64,000 nt of DNA from Kushneria aurantia DSM 21353 (GTDB taxonomy: Bacteria; Pseudomonadota; Gammaproteobacteria; Pseudomonadales; Halomonadaceae), in NCBI RefSeq assembly GCF_000382245.1, contig NZ_KB907864.1, positions 8,424-72,423 on the forward strand, written 5' to 3'. This document shows positions 53,895 through 64,000 of this stretch, in pieces; positions within the stretch are counted from its first letter, which is position 1; each line of letters begins with the position of its first letter. Made by a program: the position numbers and the translations under genes. The notes below the pieces were generated by a model. That model was not told the DNA's origin and did not search any database. It saw only the letters and a list, made by a program, of their open reading frames with translations.

Positions 53895-54630
53895 GCACTT
53901 TGTCTCCGGGCTGGGCCACCGCAGCGGCGGCCTGAATGGCACGCCGATCAGTTTACCTTCTCGATACCCATCGCTGACACATCGGTCGATAGGCATGCCT
54001 GCGATGCCGTTTTACGTAAAAAATTTACGCCAATACATCTTTTCCTACGATTGACATCCGGGTGTTGTCGATGGGTTATAGTGGAAGTGGCAGCGACAGG
54101 CAATGACAGCGTGGTGGTATCCAGCATCTTGCGATAAATGTCCATATCGGCCTTTTCCGCCTTTGTGTGCCTGTTGTTCGTCTTTCTTGCCTCTAAAGTC
54201 GCCAATAATGCCGTTTTTTACCGGTTCCGGTGTTGGCTTTTGCTTTCTTGTCGGCATGACCATTTGCCATTTATAGCTTCTTTTTAGCTCGCTTATTGAT
54301 GGGAGGTTTGCTTAAATTTTAATCAGGTCAATTTTCAACCAATACTATTTTTATCTTATTTATTATTCATTACGTAAAATACAAAAGTGGCACTGTCACG
54401 GCGCACGTTATTCCGGCACGGCAGAGCGCTCGTGCCGCTGATAGGGCTTTTTGAGACGTGGTGCAGCGCGTCGCACGACTGCTCAAGGAGCATTAGCAGT
54501 AGTCGGAAGGAAAGGGTATGGCTGTGAAGGGTGTCGCCTGCCGGGCGGCGGTTTACGGCAGGCGAGGGGAGTGGCCGGCACTATCCGGCCGGGGAGTAAG
54601 CGCCGGGAGCTGGCGGCTGACAGAAAAGGA
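53895..54630. other. AT-rich gap without a recognisable gene
   Basis: About 736 bases. The stretch 54000-54410 is strikingly AT-rich for this genome and contains TTTTACGTAAAA (54010-54021) and a second ACGTAAAA (about 54373). Short minus-strand frames (53948-54205 and 54045-54263) encode lysine-rich, low-complexity peptides with no convincing ribosome site or family. The remainder (54410-54630) is GC-rich spacer before the dehydrogenase stop. It may be a transferred remnant or a regulatory region. Nothing in it can be named. Confidence 0.6.
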
Positions 54631-55512
54631 TCAGTCGGCAAGGCGCTTCAGGTAGTCGTGAATGACCGCGATATCCGCATCGCCCAGCCCGGCCTTTTCG
54701 GCTTCGGCCCACAGCTCGCTGGTGTGCTTGAGTGCCGGCATGCTGTTCTCGCCGCCGGCTTCGAGCGCCAGCCGGGCATCCTTGAGTCCCCACGAAAGCG
54801 CCATTTGGGCGCTGTAGTCGCCGGACTCGATCATCCCCAGCTTGGCTTTGGCATAGGGCGCCGCCAGTGGCCCGCCGTCGAGTATCTGCCAGAATTCATC
54901 AATGCTGAAGCCGAATTGCTGCGCCAGCCCGGCGCTCTCGGCGATGCCCTGCATCATATGAATCAGCCAGGCGTTGACCACCAGCTTCATACGCGAGCCG
55001 GCACCCGCCTCGCCGAGCCACTCGACCCGCGCCGAGATGGCGTCAAACAGCGCATCAATGCCTTCGGCCGCCTCGCGATCGCCGCTGGCCAGCACGGTAA
55101 TTTTCGCCTGCTCGGCGGGCGCTTTGGTGCCCGATACGGGGGCATCAATAAAGGTGACATCCGGGCGGCGGTTGCGCACTTCGCTGATCAAGCGCTGCGT
55201 CTGCGCATCGCCGATAGTCCCCATCTGCACCACCACGCCGCGCTCGGGCAGGCTGGCAAGGGCGCCTTCATCGCCCAGCAGCACCTCATGGGTGGTGTCG
55301 AAATCGGGCACCATGGTAATCACGAAACGCGCTTCACTGGCCGCCTCCGACGGGGTTGCGGCGTTGTGGGCGCCATCGTGGGCAAGATCATCACCGCGTG
55401 AGGGGGTACGGTTCCATACCCGTAGCGGGAACCCCGCTTTAAGCAGGTTGGTGGCGAAGGCGTGGCCCATGGCGCCAAGGCCCAGTATGGCAACGGTTGG
55501 CGTTTTTTGCAT
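54631..55512 (-). CDS. NAD(P)-dependent 3-hydroxyisobutyrate dehydrogenase-family oxidoreductase
   Basis: 293-residue beta-hydroxyacid dehydrogenase. The N-terminal Rossmann motif is VAILGLGAMGHAFATNLL (about 7-24). The substrate-binding signature DAPVSGTKAPAEQAKITVLASG (about 127-148 with the central GT) follows, and the catalytic Lys lies in GAGSRMKLVVNAWL (about 168-181). The C-terminal all-helical domain completes the fold. Glyoxylate/succinic semialdehyde reductase, tartronate semialdehyde reductase or 3-hydroxyisobutyrate dehydrogenase are all possible. No pathway genes adjoin it. Confidence 0.87.
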   Translation of the reverse strand: MQKTPTVAILGLGAMGHAFATNLLKAGFPLRVWNRTPSRGDDLAHDGAHNAATPSEAASEARFVITMVPDFDTTHEVLLGDEGALASLPERGVVVQMGTIGDAQTQRLISEVRNRRPDVTFIDAPVSGTKAPAEQAKITVLASGDREAAEGIDALFDAISARVEWLGEAGAGSRMKLVVNAWLIHMMQGIAESAGLAQQFGFSIDEFWQILDGGPLAAPYAKAKLGMIESGDYSAQMALSWGLKDARLALEAGGENSMPALKHTSELWAEAEKAGLGDADIAVIHDYLKRLAD

Positions 55513-55760
55513 GTTCGACTCCAGTCATCATGGCTATGGGAAAGTCTGGTCGGCATTGCACCGGTGCGCCAGTTTGTCTCAATCATTTGAGATAGATGCC
55601 GAAATACGGCATAAGAACCAATATAAAGTCTCTGCACGGTTTGATTTTGCCGAATGCATTATCCCGCTTCCGGCGTGCCATAAGCGTCGCGCCAGAGCCC
55701 GTGCCGGAGGGCGACCCGGCATGATCGAGCTTTCCAACTTCCCGGAGCGAGCCAAGCGAC

Positions 55761-57545
55761 ATGACCATGGACATGACGACGCCCATTGCGCTGGCTGATA
55801 TGGAGACGGTCGGCCTGCTGGATGTGCTTGAAGAGCCCGACTTCGAGGCGTATACCCGGCTCGCTTCCAGCGTGCTCGGCGCTGCCATGGCATCGATTAC
55901 GGTGCTCGGCCGCAACCGCCAGACGTTCACCTCGAGAATGGGGTTGAAGATGGCGGATACGCCGCTTGAGAGCTCTTTTTGCCGCTTCGGGTTGAGTAGT
56001 TCGCTGCTGGAGATAGAAGATGCGCAGCTGGATGCGCGCGTACAGGACAATCCGCTGGTAACCGGCGAACCCTGGATTCGCTTCTACGCCGGAGCCACCA
56101 TTCTCTCCCCCACCGGCCGCGCTTTCGGCGCGCTCTGTGTGCTCGGGCAGGAGCCCCGCCGGCTCACTGACGCCGAGCGCGAGAGCCTGCTGTTGATTGC
56201 CCGGATGGTACAGCGCGAGCTGCGCCAGGCGTGGCGCTTCAGAAGCCTGGCGAGCCGTTTTCACGCCGAGAGTCAGCACGATATGGCGACCGGACTGCCG
56301 GCCGGCGATCTTCTGGAAAAGCGGTTGGTGCGTTTGCTCGACAAGGAGGGGGCGTCGCTGGCAGTTGTCATGGTCTCCCTGCTGAATGCGCAAGCCCTGA
56401 CCAGCCAGGATGGCCGGCGCAGCCTCGATTCGGCGCTGGCCGATATATCGCAGCGGCTGAAGGCGTCGCTGACCTCGAACGATCTGATCGGGCGTATGGC
56501 GTCGGATCGGCTCTGCATCGTGTTGGCCGATCCCGGTGAGGTAAGCAGCGTGGTCGAGCATGTTACGCAGCTGTTGGAGAGTGCGGTAACGCCGGCGGTG
56601 TTGGATGACCCGCTGCATTCTGCCCGGCTCTCGGCCGGCATCAGTCGCTACCCGGAGGATGCCGGCAGTGCTTCATTGTTGCTGGATCGCGCCCGGGCGG
56701 CGCTGGATACCGACAGCGGTGACCAGCCCGGCGTGCGCTGCTACTCATCGGAGATGCATGCGGCATTTCTGCGCCGACAGGATCGTCTTGATCGGTTGAG
56801 GGCGGCTGTCAGGAGCGATGCGCTGCATCAGGTCTACCAGCCCATACTGACTGTGCGTGACCGCCGGCTGGTAGGCGCCGAGGCGCTGGCACGCTGGCGC
56901 GACCCCCTGCTCGGAGAGGTCAGTCCCGAAGAGTTCATTCCACTGATTGAGTCAGACGTTGGACTGCGCCAGGCATTCACGGCCTCCAGCCTGAAGGTTG
57001 CCTGCCGGCAGATGGCGTGGTGGCGCCGCGAGAAAAAACCGATCGATTATGTGTCGGTCAACGTGCCCGCCGGTGAGCTCTACCGCGCCGATTTCGTCGC
57101 TCTGGTCAGCACTGTACTGGCCGAGCAGGGCGTGCAGGGGCGCGATCTGATGCTGGAGCTGACCGAGGCGAGCCTGATCACCGACCTGCCGGTGGCCATT
57201 CAGAATATGGAGCAGCTGCGCGACATGGGTGTTCGACTGGCGATCGATGACTTTGGTACCGGCTACTCATCGCTGCGCTATCTGCAGCAGCTGCCGCTGG
57301 ATGTCCTCAAGATCGACCGCAGTTTCACCAGCGCGATGACGGACAATGAAACCACCTACAAGCTGGTCGATGGCATTATCTGGATCGCCCGGGCGCTGGG
57401 GCTGACGGTCATCGCGGAAGGGGTGGAAACCCCGGAGCAGTGGAACGAACTGGCGTCGCTGAAATGTGATCTGGTGCAGGGGTTTCTGTTTGGCAGGCCG
57501 GTGGCTGCCGGCGACTTCGTGTTTCCGCCCCTGCCGGGAGCCTGA
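55761..57545 (+). CDS. GAF - degenerate GGDEF - EAL protein (probable c-di-GMP phosphodiesterase)
   Basis: 594 residues, no membrane segment. GAF domain about 20-160 (SITVLGRNRQTFTSRMGL, SSFCRFGL, GATILSPTGRAFGALCVLG). GGDEF-like domain about 170-325, where the signature reads GRMASDRLCIVL, so cyclase activity is lost. EAL domain about 335-585 has intact metal-binding and catalytic motifs (AEALARWRD, VNVPAGEL, ELTEASLI, DDFGTGYSSLRYL, EGVETPEQW). It probably hydrolyses c-di-GMP under control of a small ligand or light/redox signal bound by GAF. CGGAGCGAG precedes the ATG. Confidence 0.92.
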   Translation: MTMDMTTPIALADMETVGLLDVLEEPDFEAYTRLASSVLGAAMASITVLGRNRQTFTSRMGLKMADTPLESSFCRFGLSSSLLEIEDAQLDARVQDNPLVTGEPWIRFYAGATILSPTGRAFGALCVLGQEPRRLTDAERESLLLIARMVQRELRQAWRFRSLASRFHAESQHDMATGLPAGDLLEKRLVRLLDKEGASLAVVMVSLLNAQALTSQDGRRSLDSALADISQRLKASLTSNDLIGRMASDRLCIVLADPGEVSSVVEHVTQLLESAVTPAVLDDPLHSARLSAGISRYPEDAGSASLLLDRARAALDTDSGDQPGVRCYSSEMHAAFLRRQDRLDRLRAAVRSDALHQVYQPILTVRDRRLVGAEALARWRDPLLGEVSPEEFIPLIESDVGLRQAFTASSLKVACRQMAWWRREKKPIDYVSVNVPAGELYRADFVALVSTVLAEQGVQGRDLMLELTEASLITDLPVAIQNMEQLRDMGVRLAIDDFGTGYSSLRYLQQLPLDVLKIDRSFTSAMTDNETTYKLVDGIIWIARALGLTVIAEGVETPEQWNELASLKCDLVQGFLFGRPVAAGDFVFPPLPGA

Positions 57546-57590
57546 AGAAGCCGGGGCGTGCCTGCTTTCGAGGGCGCTGTGACTGACGCG

Positions 57591-57612
57591 AAAGGGGCCG
57601 CCTGGCCCCTTT
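57591..57612. terminator. Convergent terminator hairpin
   Basis: AAAGGGGCC (57591-57599), GCCT loop, GGCCCCTTT (57604-57612). It separates the GAF-EAL gene from the serA stop on the opposite strand and works both ways, though T-tracts are short. Confidence 0.75.
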
Positions 57613-57627
57613 CCATGCCTGTGCCAC

Positions 57628-58881
<1,254 letters not shown>

Positions 58882-59113
58882 AAGTGTGCCAACCTTGCGG
58901 ATCCGGGTTCGAGGCGGTGTGTCGGGAGCGCCGAGCGCTTGTGCAGGAGGCCATAGAAGGGGCGCCCGACGGGGCGGTTATCCTAGCATGACAGCGGCGT
59001 TGCTGCATGCCGCGCCGCGACCTGAAATGCTTCCATGCCGGCGATGAGGCCTGTGCATGTGGCGGCGCTTTCGACCTTCAGCCGGCGGCGGCGTCAAAAC
59101 CACCATGGATGTG

Positions 59114-59119
59114 TATACT
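59114..59119 (+). promoter_or_regulatory. Candidate -10 for the xseB-ispA-dxs operon
   Basis: TATACT in GTGTATACTG, 71 bases before the xseB ATG. Upstream GCGTCA at 59091 is a weak -35 with 17 bases of spacing. It lies in the 308-base serA/xseB divergent gap, which shows no gene. Confidence 0.5.
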
Positions 59120-59189
59120 GATTCACCATCGGCCGCGCGAATACGGCCACCCCCGTATCTGCCATGCACAGGCGTTGACAGGACATCGC

Positions 59190-59480
59190 ATGACACAGAG
59201 CCCTGATCCCGGCCGGGCCCCGACGGGCGAACAGACGCCGAACGATTTTGCAACCACCCTTGCCGAGCTGGAGGCGCTGGTCCGACACCTCGAATCCGGT
59301 GACCTGAGCCTTGAAGCCTCGCTGTCGAGCTTCGAGCGCGGCATCGCCCTGGTGCGCGATGCCCGCACGCGGCTGGAGCAGGCCGAGTTGCGGGTGCAGC
59401 AGCTCGTCGAGCGCAGCGATGGCACGCTTGAAGAGGCGCCGCTCGGCGACGCCCCCGCAGGCGATGAGTCGACCCCATGA
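59190..59480 (+). CDS. xseB: Exodeoxyribonuclease VII small subunit
   Basis: 96-residue small subunit of exonuclease VII. The family core FATTLAELEALVRHLESGDL (about 20-39) and SLSSFERGIALVRDARTRLEQAE (about 44-66) form two helices that bind the XseA large subunit. An N-terminal Pro/Thr-rich stretch and acidic tail flank it. The ATG at 59190 has AGGA upstream. It overlaps ispA by four bases, the conserved xseB-ispA-dxs arrangement. xseA is elsewhere. Confidence 0.93.
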   Translation: MTQSPDPGRAPTGEQTPNDFATTLAELEALVRHLESGDLSLEASLSSFERGIALVRDARTRLEQAELRVQQLVERSDGTLEEAPLGDAPAGDESTP

Positions 59481-60370
59481 GTGCGTCTGACAGCGAGCAG
59501 CTCGACACCCTGATGAGCGTGCTGCGGGAGCGAGTGGCGCAGCGTCTTGACACCCTGCTGGCGCCCGGCAGCGAACCGGCGCCGCGCCTTCTGGAGGCGA
59601 TGCGCTACAGCGTACTGGGCGGTGGCAAACGGCTGCGACCGATTCTGGTCTATGCCGCCGGCGAGGCGCTGGGTGCCAGCAGGCGCGATCTCGACACGCC
59701 GGCGGCGGCGGTCGAGCTGATTCACGCCTACTCGCTGGTCCACGACGACCTGCCCGGCATGGACGACGACGATCTGCGCCGCGGCCGGCCTACCTGCCAC
59801 CGCGCTTTTGACGAAGCGACCGCGCTACTGGCCGGCGATGCCCTGCAGACGCTCGCCTTCGAGGCGCTGGCCGCCAGCGGTCAGCCGCGCGCCGCCGCCA
59901 TGGTGGCGCGGCTCGCCGGCGGTGCCGGCCATGCCGGCATGGCCGGTGGCCAGGCGCTGGATCTGGCCGCCGTGGGTCAGCAGCTCGACGTCGAAGCGCT
60001 GATGCAGATTCACCACCACAAGACCGGCGCGCTGATCGAGGCGTCGCTGTCGCTCGGCGCGCTGGCCGCCCCCGAGGTGAGCGAGGCGCAACTGACGGCG
60101 CTGGCGCGCTACGGCCGCGCCGTCGGGCTGGCCTTCCAGATACAGGATGATATCCTGGACGTGACCGCCTCTACCGAGGTATTGGGCAAGACCCAGGGGG
60201 CCGACGCGCTGCGCGACAAGCCCACCTACCCGGCGCTGCTGGGCCTTGATGAAGCGCAGCGTCGCGCTCGTGGACTGCTCGACGACGCCCTGGCGGCGCT
60301 GGCCGTGCTGGGCGAGCGCGGTACGCTGCTGGCGGCGCTGGCGCGCTACGTCATAGAGCGCAGGCATTGA
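59477..60370 (+). CDS. ispA: (2E,6E)-farnesyl diphosphate synthase
   Basis: 297-residue prenyl synthase condensing IPP with DMAPP/GPP. The first Asp-rich motif is HDDLPGMDDDDLRRGRPTCH (about 90-109), in the bacterial FPPS form with two residues inserted in DDxxD. The second is LAFQIQDDILDVT (about 218-230). It also has GGGKRLRPILVYAAGEALG (about 42-60). It feeds ubiquinone side chain and undecaprenyl phosphate synthesis. Coupled to xseB by an ATGA overlap. Confidence 0.95.
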   Translation: MSASDSEQLDTLMSVLRERVAQRLDTLLAPGSEPAPRLLEAMRYSVLGGGKRLRPILVYAAGEALGASRRDLDTPAAAVELIHAYSLVHDDLPGMDDDDLRRGRPTCHRAFDEATALLAGDALQTLAFEALAASGQPRAAAMVARLAGGAGHAGMAGGQALDLAAVGQQLDVEALMQIHHHKTGALIEASLSLGALAAPEVSEAQLTALARYGRAVGLAFQIQDDILDVTASTEVLGKTQGADALRDKPTYPALLGLDEAQRRARGLLDDALAALAVLGERGTLLAALARYVIERRH

Positions 60371-60441
60371 GCGCCCGACTGCCACACTGTTCCCGTGGTT
60401 GCAGGACCAGGGAGAGGATCCTGACAGGCCGATGATGTGAT

Positions 60442-62334
60442 ATGAAGCTTTTCAACAATATTCCCGAGACCAGGCCCGCCACGCCGCTGCTTGACCGTAT
60501 CGAGCAGCCCTCGGACCTGCGCAGCCTCAATGCCCGGCAGCTCGACAGTCTGGCCGACGAGCTGCGTGCCTATCTGCTCTACAGCGTTGGCTGCACCGGC
60601 GGCCACTTCGGTGCCGGGCTGGGAGTGATCGAACTGACCGTGGCGCTGCACCAGCAGTACAACACGCCCCATGACCGGCTGGTATGGGACGTGGGCCACC
60701 AGACCTACCCGCACAAGATACTCACCGGCCGTCGCGAGGCGATGGATTCGATGCGTCGTCACGGCGGCCTGGCGGCCTTTCCGCGCCGCGAGGAGTCACC
60801 CTTCGACACCTTCGGCGTGGGCCACTCCAGCACCTCGATCTCGGCGGCGCTGGGTATGGCGCTGGCGGCCCGCACGCTGGGCGACAACCGCCGGGTATGC
60901 GCGGTGATCGGCGACGGGGCGTTGACTGCCGGCATGGCGTTCGAGGCGCTGGCGCACGCCGGCCACGTCGAGGCCAACATGCTGGTGGTGCTCAACGACA
61001 ACGAGATGTCGATCTCGGAAAACGTCGGCGGCATGGCCACCTATCTGTCGCGCATCCTGACCAGTGGCCCCTATGTGGCGGCGCGCGAGGGCGGCAAGCG
61101 GGTGCTGTCGCACCTGCCCGGCGCGCTGGATATCGCCCGGCGCACCGAGGAGCATGTAAAAGGCATGCTGAGCCCGGCCACGCTGTTCGAGGAGATGGGC
61201 TTCAACTATGTGGGGCCCATCGATGGCCACGATCTGGGGCTTTTGATTCGCACCCTGCGCGATCTGAAAAACCGCAGCGGGCCGCAGTTTCTGCACATCG
61301 TGACCCGCAAGGGCAAGGGCTTCGAGCCCGCCGAGGGCGACCCGATCGGCTATCATGCCATCACCAAGCTGGAGAAGGGCAAGACCGACAGGACGCCCGC
61401 GCCGGCGCCCAAACCGCTCAAGTTCTGCAACGTCTTCAGCCACTGGATCTGCGACACCGCGGCGCGCGACTCGCGCCTGATCGGCATTACCCCGGCGATG
61501 CGCGAGGGCTCCGATCTGATTCGCTTCTCGAAGGAGTACCCCGAGCGCTACTACGACGTGGCCATCGCCGAGCAGCACGCGGTGACCCTGGCGGCCGGCA
61601 TGGCCTGCGAGAACGTCAAGCCGGTGGTGGCGATCTACTCCACCTTCCTGCAGCGCGGCTACGATCAACTGGTGCACGACGTGGCGGTACAGGGGCTGGA
61701 TGTCACCTTCGCCATCGACCGGGCCGGCCTGGTTGGCGAGGATGGCGCCACCCACCACGGTGCGCTGGATCTCTCCTATCTGCGCTGCATTCCGGGCATG
61801 GTGATCATGGCGCCGTCGGATGAGCGCGAGTGCTATCGCATGCTGACCACCGCCTATCAGTACGACGGGCCGGCGGCGGTGCGCTATCCGCGCGGCAGCG
61901 GGCCCGGCGCCGCCTTCGAGGCGGGGCTTGAACCGCTGGAGATCGGCCGCGCCGAGCTGCGGCGCGAGGGGCAGAAGGGCGGCGTGGCGCTGCTGGTGTT
62001 CGGCAGCCTGCTGACGGATGCCATGACGGTTGCCGATGCGCTGGATGCCACGCTGTACGACATGCGCTTCGTCAAGCCGCTCGACAGCGAGGCCGTACTG
62101 GCCGCCGCCGCCGATCACGCACTGCTGGTGACCGTCGAGGAGAACGTGGTCGCCGGCGGTGCCGGCAGCGGCGTGGGCGAACTGCTGGCGGCCGCCGGGG
62201 TGTCGGTAGGGCTTTTGCAACTGGGCATTCCCGATCAGTTCATCGAGCACGGCACGCCGCAGGAGCTGCGCGCCGACTGCGGCCTCGACGCCCCGGGTAT
62301 CGAGGCCGCCATTCGGAAGCGGCTGGCGACCTGA
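60442..62334 (+). CDS. dxs: 1-deoxy-D-xylulose-5-phosphate synthase
   Basis: 630-residue ThDP enzyme, entry to the MEP isoprenoid pathway. It has [17 protein letters not shown] (about 54-70), the ThDP motif [20 protein letters not shown] with the distal LNDNEMSI (about 154-196), [14 protein letters not shown], and the transketolase C-terminal domains ([29 protein letters not shown]). Length typical. It follows ispA by 71 bases in the same operon. Confidence 0.96.
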   Translation: MKLFNNIPETRPATPLLDRIEQPSDLRSLNARQLDSLADELRAYLLYSVGCTGGHFGAGLGVIELTVALHQQYNTPHDRLVWDVGHQTYPHKILTGRREAMDSMRRHGGLAAFPRREESPFDTFGVGHSSTSISAALGMALAARTLGDNRRVCAVIGDGALTAGMAFEALAHAGHVEANMLVVLNDNEMSISENVGGMATYLSRILTSGPYVAAREGGKRVLSHLPGALDIARRTEEHVKGMLSPATLFEEMGFNYVGPIDGHDLGLLIRTLRDLKNRSGPQFLHIVTRKGKGFEPAEGDPIGYHAITKLEKGKTDRTPAPAPKPLKFCNVFSHWICDTAARDSRLIGITPAMREGSDLIRFSKEYPERYYDVAIAEQHAVTLAAGMACENVKPVVAIYSTFLQRGYDQLVHDVAVQGLDVTFAIDRAGLVGEDGATHHGALDLSYLRCIPGMVIMAPSDERECYRMLTTAYQYDGPAAVRYPRGSGPGAAFEAGLEPLEIGRAELRREGQKGGVALLVFGSLLTDAMTVADALDATLYDMRFVKPLDSEAVLAAAADHALLVTVEENVVAGGAGSGVGELLAAAGVSVGLLQLGIPDQFIEHGTPQELRADCGLDAPGIEAAIRKRLAT

Positions 62335-62394
62335 CGCTTGACGACTCTCTACACGCTGTAACGACCATTCGCCAAAACGGGAAAAGAGCACATC

Positions 62395-63162
62395 ATGTTG
62401 ATCGTTACCCTGATTGCTGCCCTTGTGGGCTACGCCATCGCCCGCCTGCCGGGCCTTTTGATCGGTGGCCTGCTGGGCTATGCGCTGTTGCGCTGGATGC
62501 GTACCAAACTGATCGGCAAGCTGGCCGAGCGCCAGCGCCAGTTTCTCTCTTCTACATTCGCGGTGATGGGGGCGATGAGCCGCGCCGACGGCGAGGTCTC
62601 GGAGAGCGAGCGCAAGAGCGCCGAGGCCGTCTTTGATCGCCTTAACCTGGCCGGCGAGCAGCGCGACAAGGCGCGCAGCGATTTCCAGCGCGGCCAGCGC
62701 AGCGACTTCGACCTCGATGCCGAACTGGCGCGGCTCAGGCAGGTGGTGGGCGTGCAGCGCGGCCTTCTGCAGGTCTTCTTTCAGGTGCAGCTGGCGGCGC
62801 TGGCTGCCGATGGCCGCGTCGACGATGCCGAGCGCGACATGCTGTTGCGCATCGCCCGAGGGCTGGGCTGCTCGCAGGAGGAGCTGGATCGACTGGAGGC
62901 GATGCTGTCCGGCGCGGCAGCGGGCGGCGGCACTCACGAGAGCGCTCAGCCGCTGGAGGAAGCCTACCGCACCCTGGGCGTCTCCTCGCAGGCCAGCGAT
63001 GCCGAACTCAAGCGCGCCTATCGCCGTCTGATGAGTGAAAACCACCCCGACAAGCTGGCCGGCAAGGGCATGCCGGAGAGCATGCGGCGCATGGCCGAGC
63101 AGCGCACCAGCGAGATCGGTAACGCCTATGACCGGATTCGTCAGGCCCGTGACGGCGGATGA
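62395..63162 (+). CDS. djlA: DjlA-like co-chaperone (TerB-like and DnaJ domains)
   Basis: 255 residues. N-terminal transmembrane segment (about 3-33: VTLIAALVGYAIARLPGLLIGGLLGYALL, glycine-spaced as in DjlA), a helical TerB-like domain (about 50-165: SSTFAVMGAMSRADGEVSESE, LAALAADGRVDDAER), and a C-terminal J domain (about 188-255: EAYRTLGVSSQASDAELKRAYRRL, HPD in MSENHPDKLAG). It anchors DnaK to the inner membrane and is linked in E. coli to capsule/Rcs signalling. It starts 60 bases after dxs and overlaps the methyltransferase gene. Confidence 0.92.
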   Translation: MLIVTLIAALVGYAIARLPGLLIGGLLGYALLRWMRTKLIGKLAERQRQFLSSTFAVMGAMSRADGEVSESERKSAEAVFDRLNLAGEQRDKARSDFQRGQRSDFDLDAELARLRQVVGVQRGLLQVFFQVQLAALAADGRVDDAERDMLLRIARGLGCSQEELDRLEAMLSGAAAGGGTHESAQPLEEAYRTLGVSSQASDAELKRAYRRLMSENHPDKLAGKGMPESMRRMAEQRTSEIGNAYDRIRQARDGG

Positions 63163-63790
63163 TGCCTCGATAGAGGGGTGGCTGCGGCAGGCGCACGCCT
63201 GCGCTGGCGACGCCGGGGGTTTGCGTACGCTGTACGAGCGCTGGGCGCCGCACTACAACCGCGACATGCTGCGCGGCGGCTACCGCGCCCCGGCGCTGGT
63301 GGTCGAACTGCTCATCGAGTGCGGCGTCACCGACCGCCGGGCGGACCTGCTCGACGCGGGCTGCGGCACCGGGCTGGTCGGCGTGGCGTTGGTCGAGCGG
63401 GGTTTCGAGTGCCTCGACGGTGTCGATCTGTGCGATGCGATGGTGGCACTGGCCGCCGGCACCGACGTCTACCGCCACCTGGCCGGCGGCGTCGATCTTA
63501 ACCGCGGTCTTGCCGGTTTTGCCGACGCAAGCGTCGATGCGGTCGTCAGCGCCGGCGTCTTCGGCCCCGGCCAGGTGGCTCCCGAGGCGCTCAATGCGCT
63601 GCTGCGACTGGTGCGCCCCGGGGGCGTGGTGGTGCTCACTACCTCTGCCGAAGAGCGTGAGCGTTACGCTTTTCAGCACTACCTGGCGCGCAGGGTCGCG
63701 GCGGGTGATTGCGCCCTGGAAAGGCGGCTCGAAAGCGCCCCCTGGCTGGGCGCGGCGAACGCTGATTACTGGGCGCTGCGGGTGGGGTGA
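63128..63790 (+). CDS. SAM-dependent methyltransferase (WBSCR27/METTL27-like)
   Basis: 220 residues from the ATG at 63128. A GTG at 63149 is an alternative. It has LRTLYERWAPHYNRDML near the start (about 32-48), the SAM motif I LLDAGCGTGLVGVALVERG (about 72-90), the acidic DGVDLCDAM (about 98-106), VVSAGVFGPGQVAPEAL and RPGGVVVLTTS. The YERWAxxY pattern is that of METTL27/WBSCR27-type class I methyltransferases, with unknown substrate. It overlaps the djlA end by 35 bases, so it is expressed with it. Confidence 0.82.
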   Translation: MTGFVRPVTADDASIEGWLRQAHACAGDAGGLRTLYERWAPHYNRDMLRGGYRAPALVVELLIECGVTDRRADLLDAGCGTGLVGVALVERGFECLDGVDLCDAMVALAAGTDVYRHLAGGVDLNRGLAGFADASVDAVVSAGVFGPGQVAPEALNALLRLVRPGGVVVLTTSAEERERYAFQHYLARRVAAGDCALERRLESAPWLGAANADYWALRVG

Positions 63791-63797
63791 AGACAGC

Positions 63798-64000
63798 TCA
63801 ACCGGCCCTCTTGCGTTTTGCTGGTGCGCGGCTGCCGTGTGCCATGACGCAGTTGCGTCCGGCATTTTTGGCCTTGTAAAGACTCTTGTCGGCCGCCTTG
63901 ATCACTTCCTCGGGGGTGGCGAGCTGTGCCGTGCGTTCCGCTACGCCGATGCTGATGGTGACCGAGAGGCCGCCGGCGGCTCGGGCCGAACCAGTGCGCC
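63798..64000 (-). CDS. C-terminal part of a GGDEF protein (truncated by window end)
   Basis: The minus strand shows the last 67 codons of a diguanylate-cyclase-type gene: LSVTISIGVAERTAQLATPE, then EVIKAADKSLYKAKNAGRNC, then a basic tail (PAKRKRAG) and stop. SIGVA and ADKSLYKAKNAGRN are the final strand and helix of GGDEF domains. The catalytic GGDEF loop and any input domain lie beyond the window, so activity cannot be judged. Confidence 0.85.
   Translation of the reverse strand, partial: RTGSARAAGGLSVTISIGVAERTAQLATPEEVIKAADKSLYKAKNAGRNCVMAHGSRAPAKRKRAG

Noticed and set aside
54010-54021. TTTTACGTAAAA palindrome as an origin or partition site
   Set aside because: It does not match DnaA-box or parS consensus and occurs in AT-rich DNA where such palindromes arise easily.

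Overview
The window is high-GC gammaproteobacterial chromosome. Gene content and order point to the Halomonadaceae (Halomonas/Kushneria/Chromohalobacter group); that placement is inference, not proof. Supporting signs are the zapA-6S RNA-fau and ygfB-pepP-ubiH-ubiI neighbourhoods, gpmI-envC-ctpA, gshB-algH-ruvX, xseB-ispA-dxs, PoxB, and a heptose/Kdo LPS core locus. Four perfect 16-bp parS sites (TGTTTCACGTGAAACA at 11182, 13784, 30156 and 38341) and the gmhB/glyS/glyQ content, which lies beside oriC in pseudomonads, suggest that the window is close to the replication origin.

Layout. 1-10.6 kb: a DUF924 protein, a UbiF-like hydroxylase, GmhB, a secreted DUF4168 protein, a Fur-box-controlled TonB receptor, an HMG-CoA lyase/CoA-transferase pair with a divergent LysR regulator, and a DUF3311/SSS symporter pair. 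10.6-13.8 kb: a small accessory graveyard with an interrupted gene, a MITE, an 80-bp direct repeat that carries parS, a SnoaL-like/LysR divergent pair, and relics of AbiEii-like, EamA and GNAT genes. 13.8-17.4 kb: GNAT, glyS and glyQ. 17.5-29.3 kb: the LPS core locus (hldD, waaF, GT90, GT4, GT2, a membrane protein, kdkA, waaC, hldE, waaA) with ddl embedded in it. 29.3-44.7 kb: housekeeping genes (rpiA, ilvA, fau, 6S RNA, zapA, ygfB, pepP, ubiH, ubiI, ctpA, envC, gpmI, a YibN-like rhodanese, secB, rsmE) plus a 31-residue membrane protein and a second MITE beside the 6S RNA gene. 44.7-64 kb: a CBS4-PAS-GGDEF-EAL protein, poxB, gshB-algH-ruvX, a phosphofructokinase, pyrB, an AT-rich gene-poor gap, a 3-hydroxyisobutyrate-dehydrogenase-like protein, a GAF/degenerate-GGDEF/EAL protein, serA, xseB-ispA-dxs, a DjlA-like co-chaperone, a methyltransferase and the end of a GGDEF gene.

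How the genes work together. GmhB, HldE and HldD supply ADP-heptose to the heptosyltransferases WaaF and WaaC. WaaA and KdkA add and phosphorylate Kdo, and the GT90, GT4 and GT2 enzymes probably extend the core. Three UbiH-family hydroxylases could cover the ring hydroxylations of ubiquinone synthesis, and PoxB passes electrons to that quinone. Dxs and IspA feed its prenyl tail. EnvC and CtpA act on the cell wall and ZapA on the divisome. Three proteins belong to cyclic-di-GMP signalling. I found no CRISPR array, no complete transposase, no tRNA and no intact defence system. The most unusual signals are the parS cluster, the parS-bearing repeat around the accessory module, the MITE next to 6S RNA, and the GT90 gene whose 3' end reads through an antisense LysE relic.
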